Positions 9,147 to 21,757 are shown, counted from the first letter of the stretch. The stretch is 64,000 bases of DNA from Nocardioides sp. JQ2195 (GCF_012272695.1 NZ_CP050902.1:1240001-1304000), one strand, 5' to 3'. Numbers and translations are program-made. The notes: a model not told the origin generated them from the sequence alone.

Positions 9147-10298
9147 ATGGATTTCCTGTCTGACTGGCTCCTCCTGATCATCGGCATCGCCGTCGTCGGC
9201 GTGCTTGCGGTCGCTGGTTTCATCGCCGGCGGGCGCAACAAGCCGAAGGGCCCGCCCTCCGGTGGCACCGACGTCATCGCCCGGCCTCGCGAGGAACCGG
9301 TCGAGGCGCCGCCCGAGGTCGCCACCGAGGAGCCGTCGGCGGGCCCGACCGTCGAGGAGGCACCGCCCCTCGAGAAGCCGGAGGGCACCGCGGGCCGGAT
9401 GGTCCGCCTGCGCCAGCGGCTGGCTCGGTCGCAGAGCAGCCTGGGCAAGGGACTGCTCGCCCTGCTCTCACGGGACCGCCTCGACGAGGACACCTGGGAG
9501 GACATCGAGGACACCCTCCTGACTGCCGACATCGGTGTCGCGCCCACCCAGGAGCTGGTCGAGAAGCTGCGCACCCGCCTGCGGGTCGAGGGCAACGACG
9601 CGGGAACGCCGCGCGAGGTGCTCCGCGAGGAGCTCATCAACCTGGTCGACCCGTCGATGGACCGTCGACTGGCGATTCGTGGCGAGGACGGAAGGCCCGG
9701 CGTCGTCCTGGTCGTGGGCGTCAACGGCGCTGGCAAGACCACCACGGTCGGCAAGATCTCCCGCATCCTGGTTGCCGACGAGCGCAAGGTGGTGCTCGGC
9801 GCCGCCGACACGTTCCGCGCTGCCGCCGTCGAGCAGCTGGGCACCTGGGCCGAGCGGGTCGGCGTACCCGTCGTCAAGGGCCCGGAGGGCTCCGACCCGG
9901 CGAGTGTCGCCTTCGAGGCCGTCAAGCAGGGCGTCGACGAGCAGTACGACGTGGTGCTGGTCGACACGGCCGGTCGCCTCCAGAACAAGGCCGGACTGAT
10001 GGACGAGCTCGGCAAGGTCAAGCGTGTGATCGAGAAGCAGGCCCCGGTCACCGAGGTGTTGCTCGTGCTCGACGCCACCACGGGACAGAACGGCATGATC
10101 CAGGCCCGGGTGTTCTCCGAGATCGTCGACGTCACCGGCATCGTGCTGACCAAGCTCGACGGCTCTGCCAAGGGCGGCATCGTCGTCGCCGTGCAGCGCG
10201 AGCTCGGGGTCCCCGTCAAGCTCGTCGGCCTGGGGGAGGGTGCAGACGACCTGGCGCCCTTCGAGCCGGAGGCGTTCGTCGACGCACTGCTCGGCTGA
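9147..10298 (+). CDS. ftsY: Signal recognition particle receptor FtsY
   Basis: FtsY is the membrane-associated GTPase that docks the SRP-ribosome complex at the translocon. The ATG at 9147 gives MDFLSDWLLLIIGIAVVGVL, a membrane anchor helix as found in actinobacterial FtsY, followed by a Pro/Glu-rich linker to about residue 85. The NG domain follows with G1 GVNGAGKTTT near residue 190, DTFRAAAVEQL, DTAGRLQNKAGLMDEL and TKLDGSAKGG. The 383-residue length is usual. The SRP partner Ffh is encoded 10 kb downstream. TTGGAT ends 6 bases before the ATG, a degenerate version of the leaderless box seen elsewhere here. Confidence 0.96.
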   Translation: MDFLSDWLLLIIGIAVVGVLAVAGFIAGGRNKPKGPPSGGTDVIARPREEPVEAPPEVATEEPSAGPTVEEAPPLEKPEGTAGRMVRLRQRLARSQSSLGKGLLALLSRDRLDEDTWEDIEDTLLTADIGVAPTQELVEKLRTRLRVEGNDAGTPREVLREELINLVDPSMDRRLAIRGEDGRPGVVLVVGVNGAGKTTTVGKISRILVADERKVVLGAADTFRAAAVEQLGTWAERVGVPVVKGPEGSDPASVAFEAVKQGVDEQYDVVLVDTAGRLQNKAGLMDELGKVKRVIEKQAPVTEVLLVLDATTGQNGMIQARVFSEIVDVTGIVLTKLDGSAKGGIVVAVQRELGVPVKLVGLGEGADDLAPFEPEAFVDALLG

Positions 10299-10364
10299 GC
10301 ACCCGGCCCACGGGCACGTGCGACATACCGGCGATGCCGGCCCGGCGTGCCTCTGGGCAACGGC

Positions 10365-10370
10365 TACGCT
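10365..10370 (+). promoter_or_regulatory. Leaderless-type -10 box of the methyltransferase gene
   Basis: TACGCT ends 7 bases before the GTG at 10378, matching TANNNT plus the spacing seen at other leaderless starts in the window. Confidence 0.5.
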
Positions 10371-10377
10371 GTCGCCT

Positions 10378-10959
10378 GTGCCTCCCAACCGGAACTCCAC
10401 GCGACGCTTTCAGCTCTTCGACGCCCTCCTCCGCCAGGTGCCGACCGGACGGGTGGTGGACCTCGGCGCCGGACACGGCGCCTTCTCGGTCAGGGCCGCG
10501 GACGCGGGGTGGGACGTCACGGCCGTCGACGCGCGGTCGACGAGGTTCCCCGACGATCCACGGGTCACCTGGCTCGAGAAGGACATCCGCGAGGTCGACC
10601 TCACGGACTTCGACCTGGTGCTGTGCCTGGGGCTCTTCTACCACCTGACGGTCGATGACCAGGTCGCCCTGCTGGACCGGGCTGCCGGCCGCCCCCTGAT
10701 CCTCGACACCCACGTGGCCACCAGGAATCCGACCCACGAGCTCTCCGAGATCGTCACGGCAGGCGGCTACAAGGGTCGGCTCTACGACGAGAAGGGCTGG
10801 GAGCGCAGGCCCACCGCTTCGTGGGAGAACGAGGAGTCCTTCTGGCCCACCGGGCGCGAGCTCTACCGGATGCTCGCCGACCACGGCTACCCGGCGGTGT
10901 TCGCGGGCGTGCCCTGGGTGGTCCGGGACCGGACGTTCTTCCTCTGCCTGCCCGAATGA
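10378..10959 (+). CDS. Class I SAM-dependent methyltransferase
   Basis: This 193-residue protein has the SAM-binding motif I VVDLGAGHGAFSVRAAD near residues 25-41 and an acidic VDAR at the end of strand 2. Motif IV appears as DLVLCLGLFYHL near residue 80. The fold is a small Rossmann methyltransferase like those acting on sugars, lipids or small molecules. The GTG at 10378 lies 79 bases after ftsY. The frame extends upstream into ftsY, but the TACGCT box and the compact N-terminus favour this start. It converges with the glycosyltransferase gene across a hairpin. The substrate is unknown. Confidence 0.75.
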   Translation: MPPNRNSTRRFQLFDALLRQVPTGRVVDLGAGHGAFSVRAADAGWDVTAVDARSTRFPDDPRVTWLEKDIREVDLTDFDLVLCLGLFYHLTVDDQVALLDRAAGRPLILDTHVATRNPTHELSEIVTAGGYKGRLYDEKGWERRPTASWENEESFWPTGRELYRMLADHGYPAVFAGVPWVVRDRTFFLCLPE

Positions 10960-10981
10960 CACCGGCGCAGGTCCACCGGCT

Positions 10982-11026
10982 CCTCGTCGCCCCCTCCCTC
11001 GCCCCTCCTCGCCCATGGCGACGAGG
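10982..11026. terminator. Hairpin between convergent genes
   Basis: CCTCGTCGCC (10982-10991) pairs perfectly with GGCGACGAGG (11017-11026) around a 25-base loop. It lies between the methyltransferase stop and the minus-strand glycosyltransferase stop, so it may serve both directions. Confidence 0.5.
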
Positions 11027-11032
11027 GGGTCG

Positions 11033-14000
11033 TCAGCGGCGGGCGCGCAGCGCCGTCACCTGTTCGCTGAGCAGATGGGCCCGCGCGTCGAAGGTGTGCT
11101 CACGGCGGACTCGTTCGCCCAACGCCTGCCGCGCCGCCCTGCGCTCGTCGCTCTCGTCGCGGTGCAACGCGAGCAGGCGCGGGATGTCCTCCGGGGTGGT
11201 GTAGGTCAGCACCGGGTCGCCGAAGACCTGCTCGATCTCGGGCAGGTGGTCGCTGATCACCCGCGCATCACAGGCCGCGAGGTCGAAGAGCCGGTTCGAC
11301 ACCAGTCCCTCGTCGCGCATGTCCTCCCAGTGGTCGCTGAGCACCGCGCCGGCTGCGGCGTAGACGGCGGGGAGCTCCTCGTTGGCCACGTAGACGCCCT
11401 TCCAGGCACCTTCGGGCAGCAGGCCGTCCCAGCGCTCGCCGTAGACAGCCGGGACCACGCCGGCTGCCAGGGCAGCCGCCACAGCGGGCCTGACCCCGTG
11501 ATGGCGTCCACCGCGGGCGTTCGCGACCGCGAGCAGCTCGTGCTGGCGGACCGGATCCGGGTCGACCGGGTGGAACCTGCGGTGGTCGGTGCACTGGAGG
11601 AGGAGCTGGACGTCCGTGTCGATGCGTCGGTCGATCCGATCGCACCACCGCGACGATGCGCCGAACACGAGGTCGTAGTCGCCGACCTCGCGCACGGACA
11701 CCTGCTCCGGGTGGCTGATCACCCAGATCGCGTTCGTGTGCAGCGGGTTCGGCCGGTAGCGGCCCAGCCCACGCAGCACCAGGGTCACGTCGTCGAGGTG
11801 GACGGTCGGGCGGTACCAGTCCGCCTGGCAGTCGATGGTCACCTCGTGGCCGAGCCGCTCCAGTGAGTCGCGCAGGGCATGGGCGAAGTGCCAGTCTCCC
11901 CAGCCCTCGCGGCGGTGCACGTCGGGCGCCCCTATCTTGATCGCCCACCTCAGGGGGCGGGGTGAGCCGTCGCGGACCAGCAGCGGAGTCGTCGGGGCGG
12001 CGGACTGGTCGCCGTGGATGCCGGCCAGGACGAGGTGGTCCTCGGCCAGTCGCGCGGTGAGGAGCGACTCGCGTCCGCCCCAGGCCACGCGCTGGAAACG
12101 GTCGTTGTCGCGCTCCTGGGACTTGAACCGATCGGGCGACAGCGTGCCGAGCACGTCGTCGTCCACGGTGCGCAACGCCACGACACTGGCCCCGGTGCAG
12201 GCCGGTGGCAACCCGGTCGCGTCGGCCAGGCGCAGGGAGAGCTCACCACCTGTGTAGTGGTCCACGTGCCGCGCGTCGAAGCCCTTCTGGGCCACGAACT
12301 GGGTCGCGCGTACGGCGATGCACGCCTGCGTGGCCGCGTCGACCGGGCGCAGCCCACGGACCTCGGGTGCGTCACCGGCAAGGTCCCGGCCCATCAGCAC
12401 GGGGTGGCCGCCGGGCAGGAAGTGCAGGCCGGCCGACCAGACGGAACCACGGCTGCCCAGGATCACCGGTTGCACGGCCGCGTGGTGGTCGAGGGCCGTG
12501 ACGAGGGGTGTGTCCCAGCCCGGCTCGCACCACGTGGACTCGGTGAGGAAGACCAAGGTCTCCCCGGTCGCGTGTGCGGCGCCCACGTTGCGGGCCACCT
12601 CCAGGGGCAGCTCCTGGGTCAACCGGACGAGGCGGGTGCGGGCCAGGGGTTGCAGGTGCAGGAACAGGCGCACCGCCTCCGCATCGTCGAGCCGGGCGTC
12701 GACGACCACCACCTCGACGTCGGAGTCGGCGGTCGCGAGCGCTCGGCGTACGGCGGAAGCGGTGAGGTCGGCCGATCCGGTGGCCACCACCACGAGGGAC
12801 ACCGAGCCCGGCTCCCGGGGCGGGACCTCACGGGCGACCCGCGCCCAGTCGACCAGGGAGCGCTCACGCACCAGGAACCGGAACCCGGAGGGCTCATCGG
12901 TGGTGATCCGGTCGGTGCGCGTCTCCCACACGTCGTACTCCGTCGCGATGACGGGCAGGAACGCGAAGTCGGCGGCGTCGGCCAGGCGGATGAAGAGCTC
13001 CCAGTCGACATTGCGTCGCAGGGTCTCGTCGAAGGTGCCGACCTCGTCGAGCAGCGAGCGCTCGTGGACCAGCACGATGCAGTCGATGTAGTTGCGCTCC
13101 TTCAACGCCTCACGGTGGAAGGGCATCCCGCGGTAGCTGGCGCGTTCCTCCCCACCGGCCTCGGTGAGGGCGGACATGGCATAGCCGACCCGGTGGCCAC
13201 CCGTGGTCATGAACGCCGCCATCAGCTCGAGGAAGTCCGGGCGCCACGTGTTGTCGGAGTCGAGGTAGGCGATGTAGTCGCCGGTTGCGTGGGCCAGCCC
13301 CGTGTTGCGGGCAGCAGCCACACCACGTGCAGTCTCGTGACGGATGACCCGGACCCTGGGGTCGTCGGTGAAGGCAGCGAACACCGTGTCGGACTCGTCG
13401 TCGCTGCCGTCGTCGACGATGAGCAGCTCCCAGTTGTCGTAGCTCTGGGCCACCACGGAGGCGATGGCCGCGCCGACGACGCTGGCTCGGTCCTTGGTCG
13501 GGATGATCACGCTCATGAGGGGCCGGACCGAGGGATCCGCGGCTGCGAGGACTGATTTCTTGGTCTGCGCCTCGACCTCGAGGTCGAACGTCTCGTGGTC
13601 CCGCTCGAGGTGGAGGTGACCACGCGTGGCCCGGAGCAGCTCGCCTGCTGCCCGCGCAGAGGCGATGAACGTGTCGAGGTCTCGGCGGACGGGGGCTGCC
13701 AGCCACTGCGCGACGGCCGCCGGGACGACGACCGGGGCGTCGACGGCGCTCTCCCCGCTCCCGCGCAGGAAGTGGATGAGGGGGCCGAACCGCTCGTCGG
13801 CGGACCCGGGGTTCTCCTCGACGTAACGCGCGGCATCGAACGCCGGGTGCGGGGACAGGTGACGACGCGCTCCACGGACGAGGTAGTGCAGGAGGGGGTT
13901 CTTCAGCACCTTGGGACGGTTGGCGTACCCGTTCTCCCGGTTGATCTGGGAGGCGTACCAGTCCGGCTGGAAGGCCGGGTGGGGGGACCGGCCCTGCGCC

Positions 14001-14341
14001 GCGCCGGTCGAGAGGAAGTGCTCGAGCAGCTCGTCGTGGTCGGCAGGCGGGTCGTCGACCTGGGCGGCGTACCAAGCGGCGTCGAACAGGCCACTCTCCT
14101 TCACCAGGCGTCGGGCCAGGGGACGCTTGGGCGGTTGGTAGGGCTCGGGCCCGGCCCCGCGACGCTCGGCGGCGTCGCGGAGACGATCCACCTGCGTGCG
14201 CAGGTCGGCGAGCTCACGGTCCCTGCGCTCGATCGGAGGCATCGACCTCGCGCGTCGACCGATCCATGCCCGCACCGGATTGGGCGGCAACGGATCGGCC
14301 GGATTGGTTGGAGTGCTGTCCTGCTCATGTCCCGATGTCAT
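11033..14341 (-). CDS. Multidomain glycosyltransferase (GT2, second GT2-like, CgeB-like module)
   Basis: The ATG at 14341 has GGGGAG 9 bases upstream; the frame stays open 74 residues further but that part is atypical. The 1102-residue protein has several parts. Residues about 35-60 are a charged helix. Residues 86-200 hold repeats of the FDAAWY...HPAFQPDWY...HPAFDAARY type found in surface-glycan transferases. A GT2 domain begins near 275 with SVIIPTKDRASVV and carries VDDGSDDES and YLDSDNTWRPDF. A second, less complete GT2-like unit begins near 513. A CgeB-like GT-B module begins near 799 and includes a DHWEDMRDEGLVSNRLFDL segment. It is encoded 52 bases after the sulfotransferase on the same strand. 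Probably it builds a sulfated surface glycan, but acceptor and donor are unknown. Confidence 0.83.
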   Translation of the reverse strand: MTSGHEQDSTPTNPADPLPPNPVRAWIGRRARSMPPIERRDRELADLRTQVDRLRDAAERRGAGPEPYQPPKRPLARRLVKESGLFDAAWYAAQVDDPPADHDELLEHFLSTGAAQGRSPHPAFQPDWYASQINRENGYANRPKVLKNPLLHYLVRGARRHLSPHPAFDAARYVEENPGSADERFGPLIHFLRGSGESAVDAPVVVPAAVAQWLAAPVRRDLDTFIASARAAGELLRATRGHLHLERDHETFDLEVEAQTKKSVLAAADPSVRPLMSVIIPTKDRASVVGAAIASVVAQSYDNWELLIVDDGSDDESDTVFAAFTDDPRVRVIRHETARGVAAARNTGLAHATGDYIAYLDSDNTWRPDFLELMAAFMTTGGHRVGYAMSALTEAGGEERASYRGMPFHREALKERNYIDCIVLVHERSLLDEVGTFDETLRRNVDWELFIRLADAADFAFLPVIATEYDVWETRTDRITTDEPSGFRFLVRERSLVDWARVAREVPPREPGSVSLVVVATGSADLTASAVRRALATADSDVEVVVVDARLDDAEAVRLFLHLQPLARTRLVRLTQELPLEVARNVGAAHATGETLVFLTESTWCEPGWDTPLVTALDHHAAVQPVILGSRGSVWSAGLHFLPGGHPVLMGRDLAGDAPEVRGLRPVDAATQACIAVRATQFVAQKGFDARHVDHYTGGELSLRLADATGLPPACTGASVVALRTVDDDVLGTLSPDRFKSQERDNDRFQRVAWGGRESLLTARLAEDHLVLAGIHGDQSAAPTTPLLVRDGSPRPLRWAIKIGAPDVHRREGWGDWHFAHALRDSLERLGHEVTIDCQADWYRPTVHLDDVTLVLRGLGRYRPNPLHTNAIWVISHPEQVSVREVGDYDLVFGASSRWCDRIDRRIDTDVQLLLQCTDHRRFHPVDPDPVRQHELLAVANARGGRHHGVRPAVAAALAAGVVPAVYGERWDGLLPEGAWKGVYVANEELPAVYAAAGAVLSDHWEDMRDEGLVSNRLFDLAACDARVISDHLPEIEQVFGDPVLTYTTPEDIPRLLALHRDESDERRAARQALGERVRREHTFDARAHLLSEQVTALRARR

Positions 14342-14393
14342 CTGCTGGATCTCCCCGGCGTCGTCGCTGGTGGTCAAGGCCGTGCTGCCCGTG

Positions 14394-15260
14394 TCACTCC
14401 GGCCCGGGGATCGACACCCCGTGCTCGGCCAAGCGGTCGAGCTGCTCGGTGTGGAGCCGGTCGATGCGGTCCTGGTCCTCCGGAGCCAGCCCGGTGCGCC
14501 ACCTGCCGACGTGGGCGTTGTCCGGGGAGAAGTCCGCGTCGAAGAACGTGCGGACCTCGGCATGCTCGTCCAGCCCGGTGAACTCGAGGAGCCGTGCGAG
14601 GTGCTCCTCCCTCCTCGGACCCAGCAGCGACTCGAGGCGCAGGGTCAACAACCGGTCGGCGTCGGCGCGGTCGGCGGCCCCGGCCATGTCGATCAGCTTG
14701 TCGGCCCACCACACCAGGCACTCCTCGATGGTCGAGGGTCCCCATCTCTTCCCGGCCACGGAGGCCGCGACGTCGCGGCCGTCCCGGATCATGTGCACGA
14801 TCCTGCCCTCGGGGAACATCCGACAGAGCTGGTCTGCGGCAAAGGTGTTCGCGGGAGTCATCTCGATGAACGTGCGTCCGCCCTGCTCCTCCCGGAAGGG
14901 GCGCACGACGTCCGACAGGAAGGTGGCGCTGGCGCCGTGGGGATCCGCGTCGTAGGTCTCGCGCAGTCGGCGCAGCGCGCGCCGCATCACCGGGCGCTCG
15001 GCGATGACGTGCAGCCCGCGGGGGCCCGAGCTGTTGGGGGGTCGCTCGAACCAGGTGCGACGCATCCTGCGCTGGAACTCCTCGACGCTCACCTTGCCCT
15101 CGGCGAGGTCACCCAGGCCGCCGGGGTCGACGTGGAAGCGCAGCTCGATCGGGACCAGTGCAGCGTCCGGGTGGGCTCCGAGCAGCTGCGCCACGACGGT
15201 GGTGCCGCTGCGACCTGTCCCACCGACGAAGACGGGGCCGGCAGGGGAACTGGACGACAT
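14394..15260 (-). CDS. PAPS-dependent sulfotransferase family protein
   Basis: Sulfotransferases move sulfate from PAPS to a hydroxyl or amine acceptor. The 288-residue protein has the 5'-phosphosulfate-binding loop VGGTGRSGTTVVAQLL near residues 12-27, right after a short N-terminus. A second conserved segment, IRDGRDVAASV near residue 160, corresponds to the 3'-phosphate-binding region, and it is followed by the W-containing helix typical of Sulfotransfer_3 proteins. It heads a two-gene minus-strand operon with the large glycosyltransferase, so a carbohydrate acceptor is likely. It is divergent from amtB. Confidence 0.85.
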   Translation of the reverse strand: MSSSSPAGPVFVGGTGRSGTTVVAQLLGAHPDAALVPIELRFHVDPGGLGDLAEGKVSVEEFQRRMRRTWFERPPNSSGPRGLHVIAERPVMRRALRRLRETYDADPHGASATFLSDVVRPFREEQGGRTFIEMTPANTFAADQLCRMFPEGRIVHMIRDGRDVAASVAGKRWGPSTIEECLVWWADKLIDMAGAADRADADRLLTLRLESLLGPRREEHLARLLEFTGLDEHAEVRTFFDADFSPDNAHVGRWRTGLAPEDQDRIDRLHTEQLDRLAEHGVSIPGPE

Positions 15261-15573
15261 GGGGCGGCCTCCTGGGGTGTGGTCTTCGGTCGGCGCAGGG
15301 AGTCACGGGGCCAGCGAGCTGTCGACCCGGTGCTGGGAAGGCTACCGCCCAGCCCGCCTGCACCCGCAGCAGGCCGAGCAGCACGGTGTCGTGAGACGTC
15401 GTTCACACGGACGTAACGGGAGGAAGGATCTCGTTTCCTCGGCGCAACAAAGGAGCACGCAGGCCGAAATCTCCGCGGGTGAAGGTTTTCCCAATCGAGC
15501 AGGATCCGCACCGACACCGTCGTCGGCGGACCGGATCCGGGGCTCACTCGTGACGCACTCCCCTGGAGGTTCC
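15261..15573. other. Divergent intergenic region between sulfotransferase and amtB
   Basis: These 313 bases contain no convincing gene. A segment at 15401-15417 carries GTTCA and GTAAC half-sites, loosely like halves of an actinobacterial GlnR box but with 7-base rather than 6-base spacing. The amtB ribosome-binding site TGGAGGT lies at 15564-15570. No clear -10 box was found for amtB. Confidence 0.4.
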
Positions 15574-17333
<1,760 letters not shown>

Positions 17334-17337
17334 GTGA

Positions 17338-17379
17338 CGGCCCCGGCTCCTGCGTCCCAGGACGTGGGAGCCGGGGCCG
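17338..17379. terminator. Strong hairpin separating glnK from the opposite-strand gene
   Basis: CGGCCCCGGCTCC (17338-17350) and GGAGCCGGGGCCG (17367-17379) form a perfect 13-bp stem with a 16-base loop. It lies between two convergent stop codons and probably works in both directions. Confidence 0.75.
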
Positions 17380-17384
17380 GTCGT

Positions 17385-17768
17385 TCAGGAGCGGGTGTCG
17401 TTGATGCCGATGCGGACGCCGATCGCGATCACACCGATGGAGGACAGGATGCCGGCCAGCCACAGGACCAGGATGCCCCCGCCCGCGGCGATGCCCCGGC
17501 CGTCGGCGCCGGCCACGATCAGCCATCCGAGGAGCCCGAGCACGATGCCCGGCACCAGGATGATCAGCCCCGCGGGCACCATGGCCAGGCCGGGCGGCAC
17601 GGCAGGGAGCGGGTCATCGGCGGGCCGGGGCGACGCCGTGGGGGTCGGCTCCGGGACCGTGTCGACCTCACGGACCTCCGCGTCGAGGAGCGAGGCACCG
17701 CAGGCAGGGCAGGCCTTGAGGTCTTCTTGCGGCACCTGGTGGCCGTTGGTGCAGATGCGTACGTCCAT
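17385..17768 (-). CDS. Small zinc-ribbon membrane protein
   Basis: The ATG at 17768 gives a 127-residue protein beginning MDVRICTNGHQVPQEDLKAC. Cys6, His10 and a C-P-A-C-G pair at about 20-23 form a small zinc-ribbon-like knuckle. A Pro/Thr-rich linker follows, then two hydrophobic helices (PAGLIILVPGIVLGLLGWLI and a second ending GVIAIGVRIG). Such zinc_ribbon plus membrane-helix proteins are common in actinobacteria and have no known function. Its start is only 24 bases from the divergent glnD start. The gene interrupts the usual amtB-glnK-glnD order. Confidence 0.72.
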   Translation of the reverse strand: MDVRICTNGHQVPQEDLKACPACGASLLDAEVREVDTVPEPTPTASPRPADDPLPAVPPGLAMVPAGLIILVPGIVLGLLGWLIVAGADGRGIAAGGGILVLWLAGILSSIGVIAIGVRIGINDTRS

Positions 17769-17792
17769 GCCGACAGTCTTGCAGGGCTCACC

Positions 17793-20084
17793 ATGACGGC
17801 CGCAGAGCGTCGGGCCAGGAGCGATGCCGCGGATGCGCTGTGTCACACGGCGTACGACGACCTCGCCGGTCCCGACACCGGGATCGCGCTGGTGGCGGTC
17901 GGTGGCTACGGACGTCGCGAGCTGGCGCCGTACTCGGATCTCGACCTGGTGCTGGTGCACGACGACCGGGTCGAGCCAGGCTCGCTCGCCCAGCAGGTCT
18001 GGTACCCGCTGTGGGACTCGGGGGTCGATCTCGACCACTCCGTGCGATCCCTGTCGGAGACGGTGCAGGCCGCCAGCGACGACCTGCGGGTGGCCCTCGG
18101 GATGCAGGACGTCCGCTTCCTGGCCGGCGACGGCAACTTGGCCCTCCGGCTGCGCACGACGATGCTCGCCCAGTGGCGTCGGGAGGCCAAGGGCCGGCTC
18201 CCCGAGCTTCGTGCCCTGGTCGAGCAGCGTCATGCACTGATGGGCGAGCTGGCCCACGCCTCGGTCCCGGACCTCAAGGAGTCACAGGGGGGACTCCGGG
18301 ACGCAACCGTGGTCAAGGCGCTCGTCGCCACCTGGCTGATCGATGCACCCCACGTCGAGCTCGAACGCTGTCGACAGGAGCTGCTCGACGTCCGCGACGT
18401 GGTGCACGACATCGTCGGTCGCCGCAACGACCGGATGCCGCCGGAGGTCTGGGGTCAGCTGCCCGGATGGTCGGGAGTGGCGGAGGAGGGGGGAGACGGC
18501 ATCCTCGCGGCCCAGGCGAAGGTGCGCGACGTCGGTCGCCGGATCACCCACATCTCCGGACTGGCCTGGCGCCGGGTCGACGACGTGCTCGCCCGCCCAC
18601 GCGCGGTCGGTGCACGCAGGCCCGACCTGCGACGCATCGCCCCGGGGATCGCGATCTCGAAGGGCGAGGTGGTCCTGGACCGGGGAGCGCGCCCCGCCGA
18701 CGATCCGTTGCTCCTGCTGCGGGCCGCCGCCGAGGCGGCCGAGCGCGACCTCGTCCTGGCCCCACCGACGGCAGCCCGCCTGGTCCGCGAGGTCCCTGCC
18801 CTGCCCGATCCGTGGCCGGTCGAGGCTCGCCAGCTGCTGGTCAGGATGTTGGCGTCCGGGCGTGGGTTGCTCGGTGTGTGGGCGACGTTGGACCAGACCG
18901 GAGCGCTGCGGCGGATCCTGCCCGAGTGGGAACAGATCCGCTCGCTGCCCCACGCCTCGGCCATCCACCGGTTCACCGTCGACCGGCACGTCGTGGAGAC
19001 CTGTGTCGAGGCCGCGGCGCTGATCCGCGGTGTCGCGCGCCCCGACGTCCTGCTCGTGGCCGCGCTGCTGCACGACATCGGCAAGGGGCAGCTCGGTGAC
19101 CACTCGACAGTGGGGGAGCCGATTGCTCGTGCGGTGGCCGCCCGGATGGGGTTCTCCGACGACGAGGTCGACCTGGTCGCGACCCTGGTGCGCTGGCACC
19201 TGCTGCTCTCCGGGACCGCCACCACCCGTGACCCCGACGACCCCGCGACCATCGAGGCGGTGGTGTCGCGGGTGCAGTCAGCCGAAGCGCTCGACCTGCT
19301 GCTGGCGTTGACCGAGGCCGACGCGAGGGCCGCGTCGGCCAAGGCGTGGTCGTCGTGGCGGGCCGGGCTGGTCCGCCAGCTGGCGCAACGTTGCGGGGCT
19401 GCCCTCGCCGCCTCCGGACCCACGGGGGTGCCGGGACGACCGGCCCCGGCCGCGAGTGTCGGGGCGACCGGCGCAGGGATGGCGCCGGTGCCCGCCGAGG
19501 TCCGTGTCGACGGGACGGCCATCGTGGTGACGGTCGCGGCCAAGCCCTACGGCTCCCGGGTGACGGTCGTCTCCGGTGACCGGATCGGGCTGCTGGCCGA
19601 CGCCTCGGCGATGCTGGCCCTGCAACGTACGTCGGTGCTCGCGGCGCGGGCCTGGACCCACGGCCGCTACGGCGTCTCGGAGTGGCAGGTCGCGGACCCG
19701 GACCTGGACGCCACCGTGCTGCGCCAGCGCATCAACGCGATCGCCGCAGGACGGATCGACGTGACCGACCGGCTGGCCGGGCGGCGCTCCGGGGGCTCGG
19801 CCGAGTCGGAGGGTGCGCGACTCGCGCCGAGCGTGCAGGTGCGACCCGAGGCCAGCCACCGGGCCACCGTCCTGGAGGTCCGCACCGACGACCGGCCCGG
19901 CGTCGTCCACCTGGTCTGCGCAGCCCTGGCCGAGCTCGACATCTCCGTACGCTCGGCCCACGTGGACACGTTGGGTCCCCAGGCGATCGACGTGTTCTAC
20001 CTGCAGGAGGTGGGCGCGGGGGCTCTGGGCGACGAGCGCGCCGCTTCGGCCGCCCACGCCGTACGCGCTGCACTGGGGCAGTGA
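17793..20084 (+). CDS. glnD: PII nucleotidyltransferase/deadenylylase GlnD
   Basis: GlnD modifies and demodifies GlnK at Tyr51 according to nitrogen status. The 763-residue protein has a nucleotidyltransferase domain with GGYGRRELAPYSDLDL at residues 37-52. An HD hydrolase domain carries LLHDIGKGQLGDHS with H427 and D428. Two C-terminal ACT domains follow, starting near VTVVSGDRIGLLADASA and VLEVRTDDRPGVVHLV, which sense glutamine in the family. The ATG at 17793 has no strong ribosome-binding site; a slightly later start is possible. Being separated from glnK by a terminator, it must use its own promoter. Confidence 0.93.
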   Translation: MTAAERRARSDAADALCHTAYDDLAGPDTGIALVAVGGYGRRELAPYSDLDLVLVHDDRVEPGSLAQQVWYPLWDSGVDLDHSVRSLSETVQAASDDLRVALGMQDVRFLAGDGNLALRLRTTMLAQWRREAKGRLPELRALVEQRHALMGELAHASVPDLKESQGGLRDATVVKALVATWLIDAPHVELERCRQELLDVRDVVHDIVGRRNDRMPPEVWGQLPGWSGVAEEGGDGILAAQAKVRDVGRRITHISGLAWRRVDDVLARPRAVGARRPDLRRIAPGIAISKGEVVLDRGARPADDPLLLLRAAAEAAERDLVLAPPTAARLVREVPALPDPWPVEARQLLVRMLASGRGLLGVWATLDQTGALRRILPEWEQIRSLPHASAIHRFTVDRHVVETCVEAAALIRGVARPDVLLVAALLHDIGKGQLGDHSTVGEPIARAVAARMGFSDDEVDLVATLVRWHLLLSGTATTRDPDDPATIEAVVSRVQSAEALDLLLALTEADARAASAKAWSSWRAGLVRQLAQRCGAALAASGPTGVPGRPAPAASVGATGAGMAPVPAEVRVDGTAIVVTVAAKPYGSRVTVVSGDRIGLLADASAMLALQRTSVLAARAWTHGRYGVSEWQVADPDLDATVLRQRINAIAAGRIDVTDRLAGRRSGGSAESEGARLAPSVQVRPEASHRATVLEVRTDDRPGVVHLVCAALAELDISVRSAHVDTLGPQAIDVFYLQEVGAGALGDERAASAAHAVRAALGQ

Positions 20085-20143
20085 TCCTTGTGGTGGCCCG
20101 GGGGCGCGCCGCTGCCCTTTCGGGGGGACGGGTGCGAGCCGGT

Positions 20144-20149
20144 TACTCT
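20144..20149 (+). promoter_or_regulatory. Candidate -10 box for ffh
   Basis: TACTCT fits TANNNT. It would give a leader of about 36 bases for the TTG at 20193, or a nearly leaderless mRNA for the ATG at 20163. Confidence 0.4.
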
Positions 20150-20192
20150 TGACCACTGATCCATGCCTGCCGCTACCCAGGGGATGCCCGAC

Positions 20193-21757
<1,565 letters not shown>

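Noticed and set aside
12014..13555. Plus-strand frame opposite the large glycosyltransferase
   Set aside because: The minus-strand protein has coherent GT2 and CgeB-like motifs, and the plus frame does not resemble a protein family.
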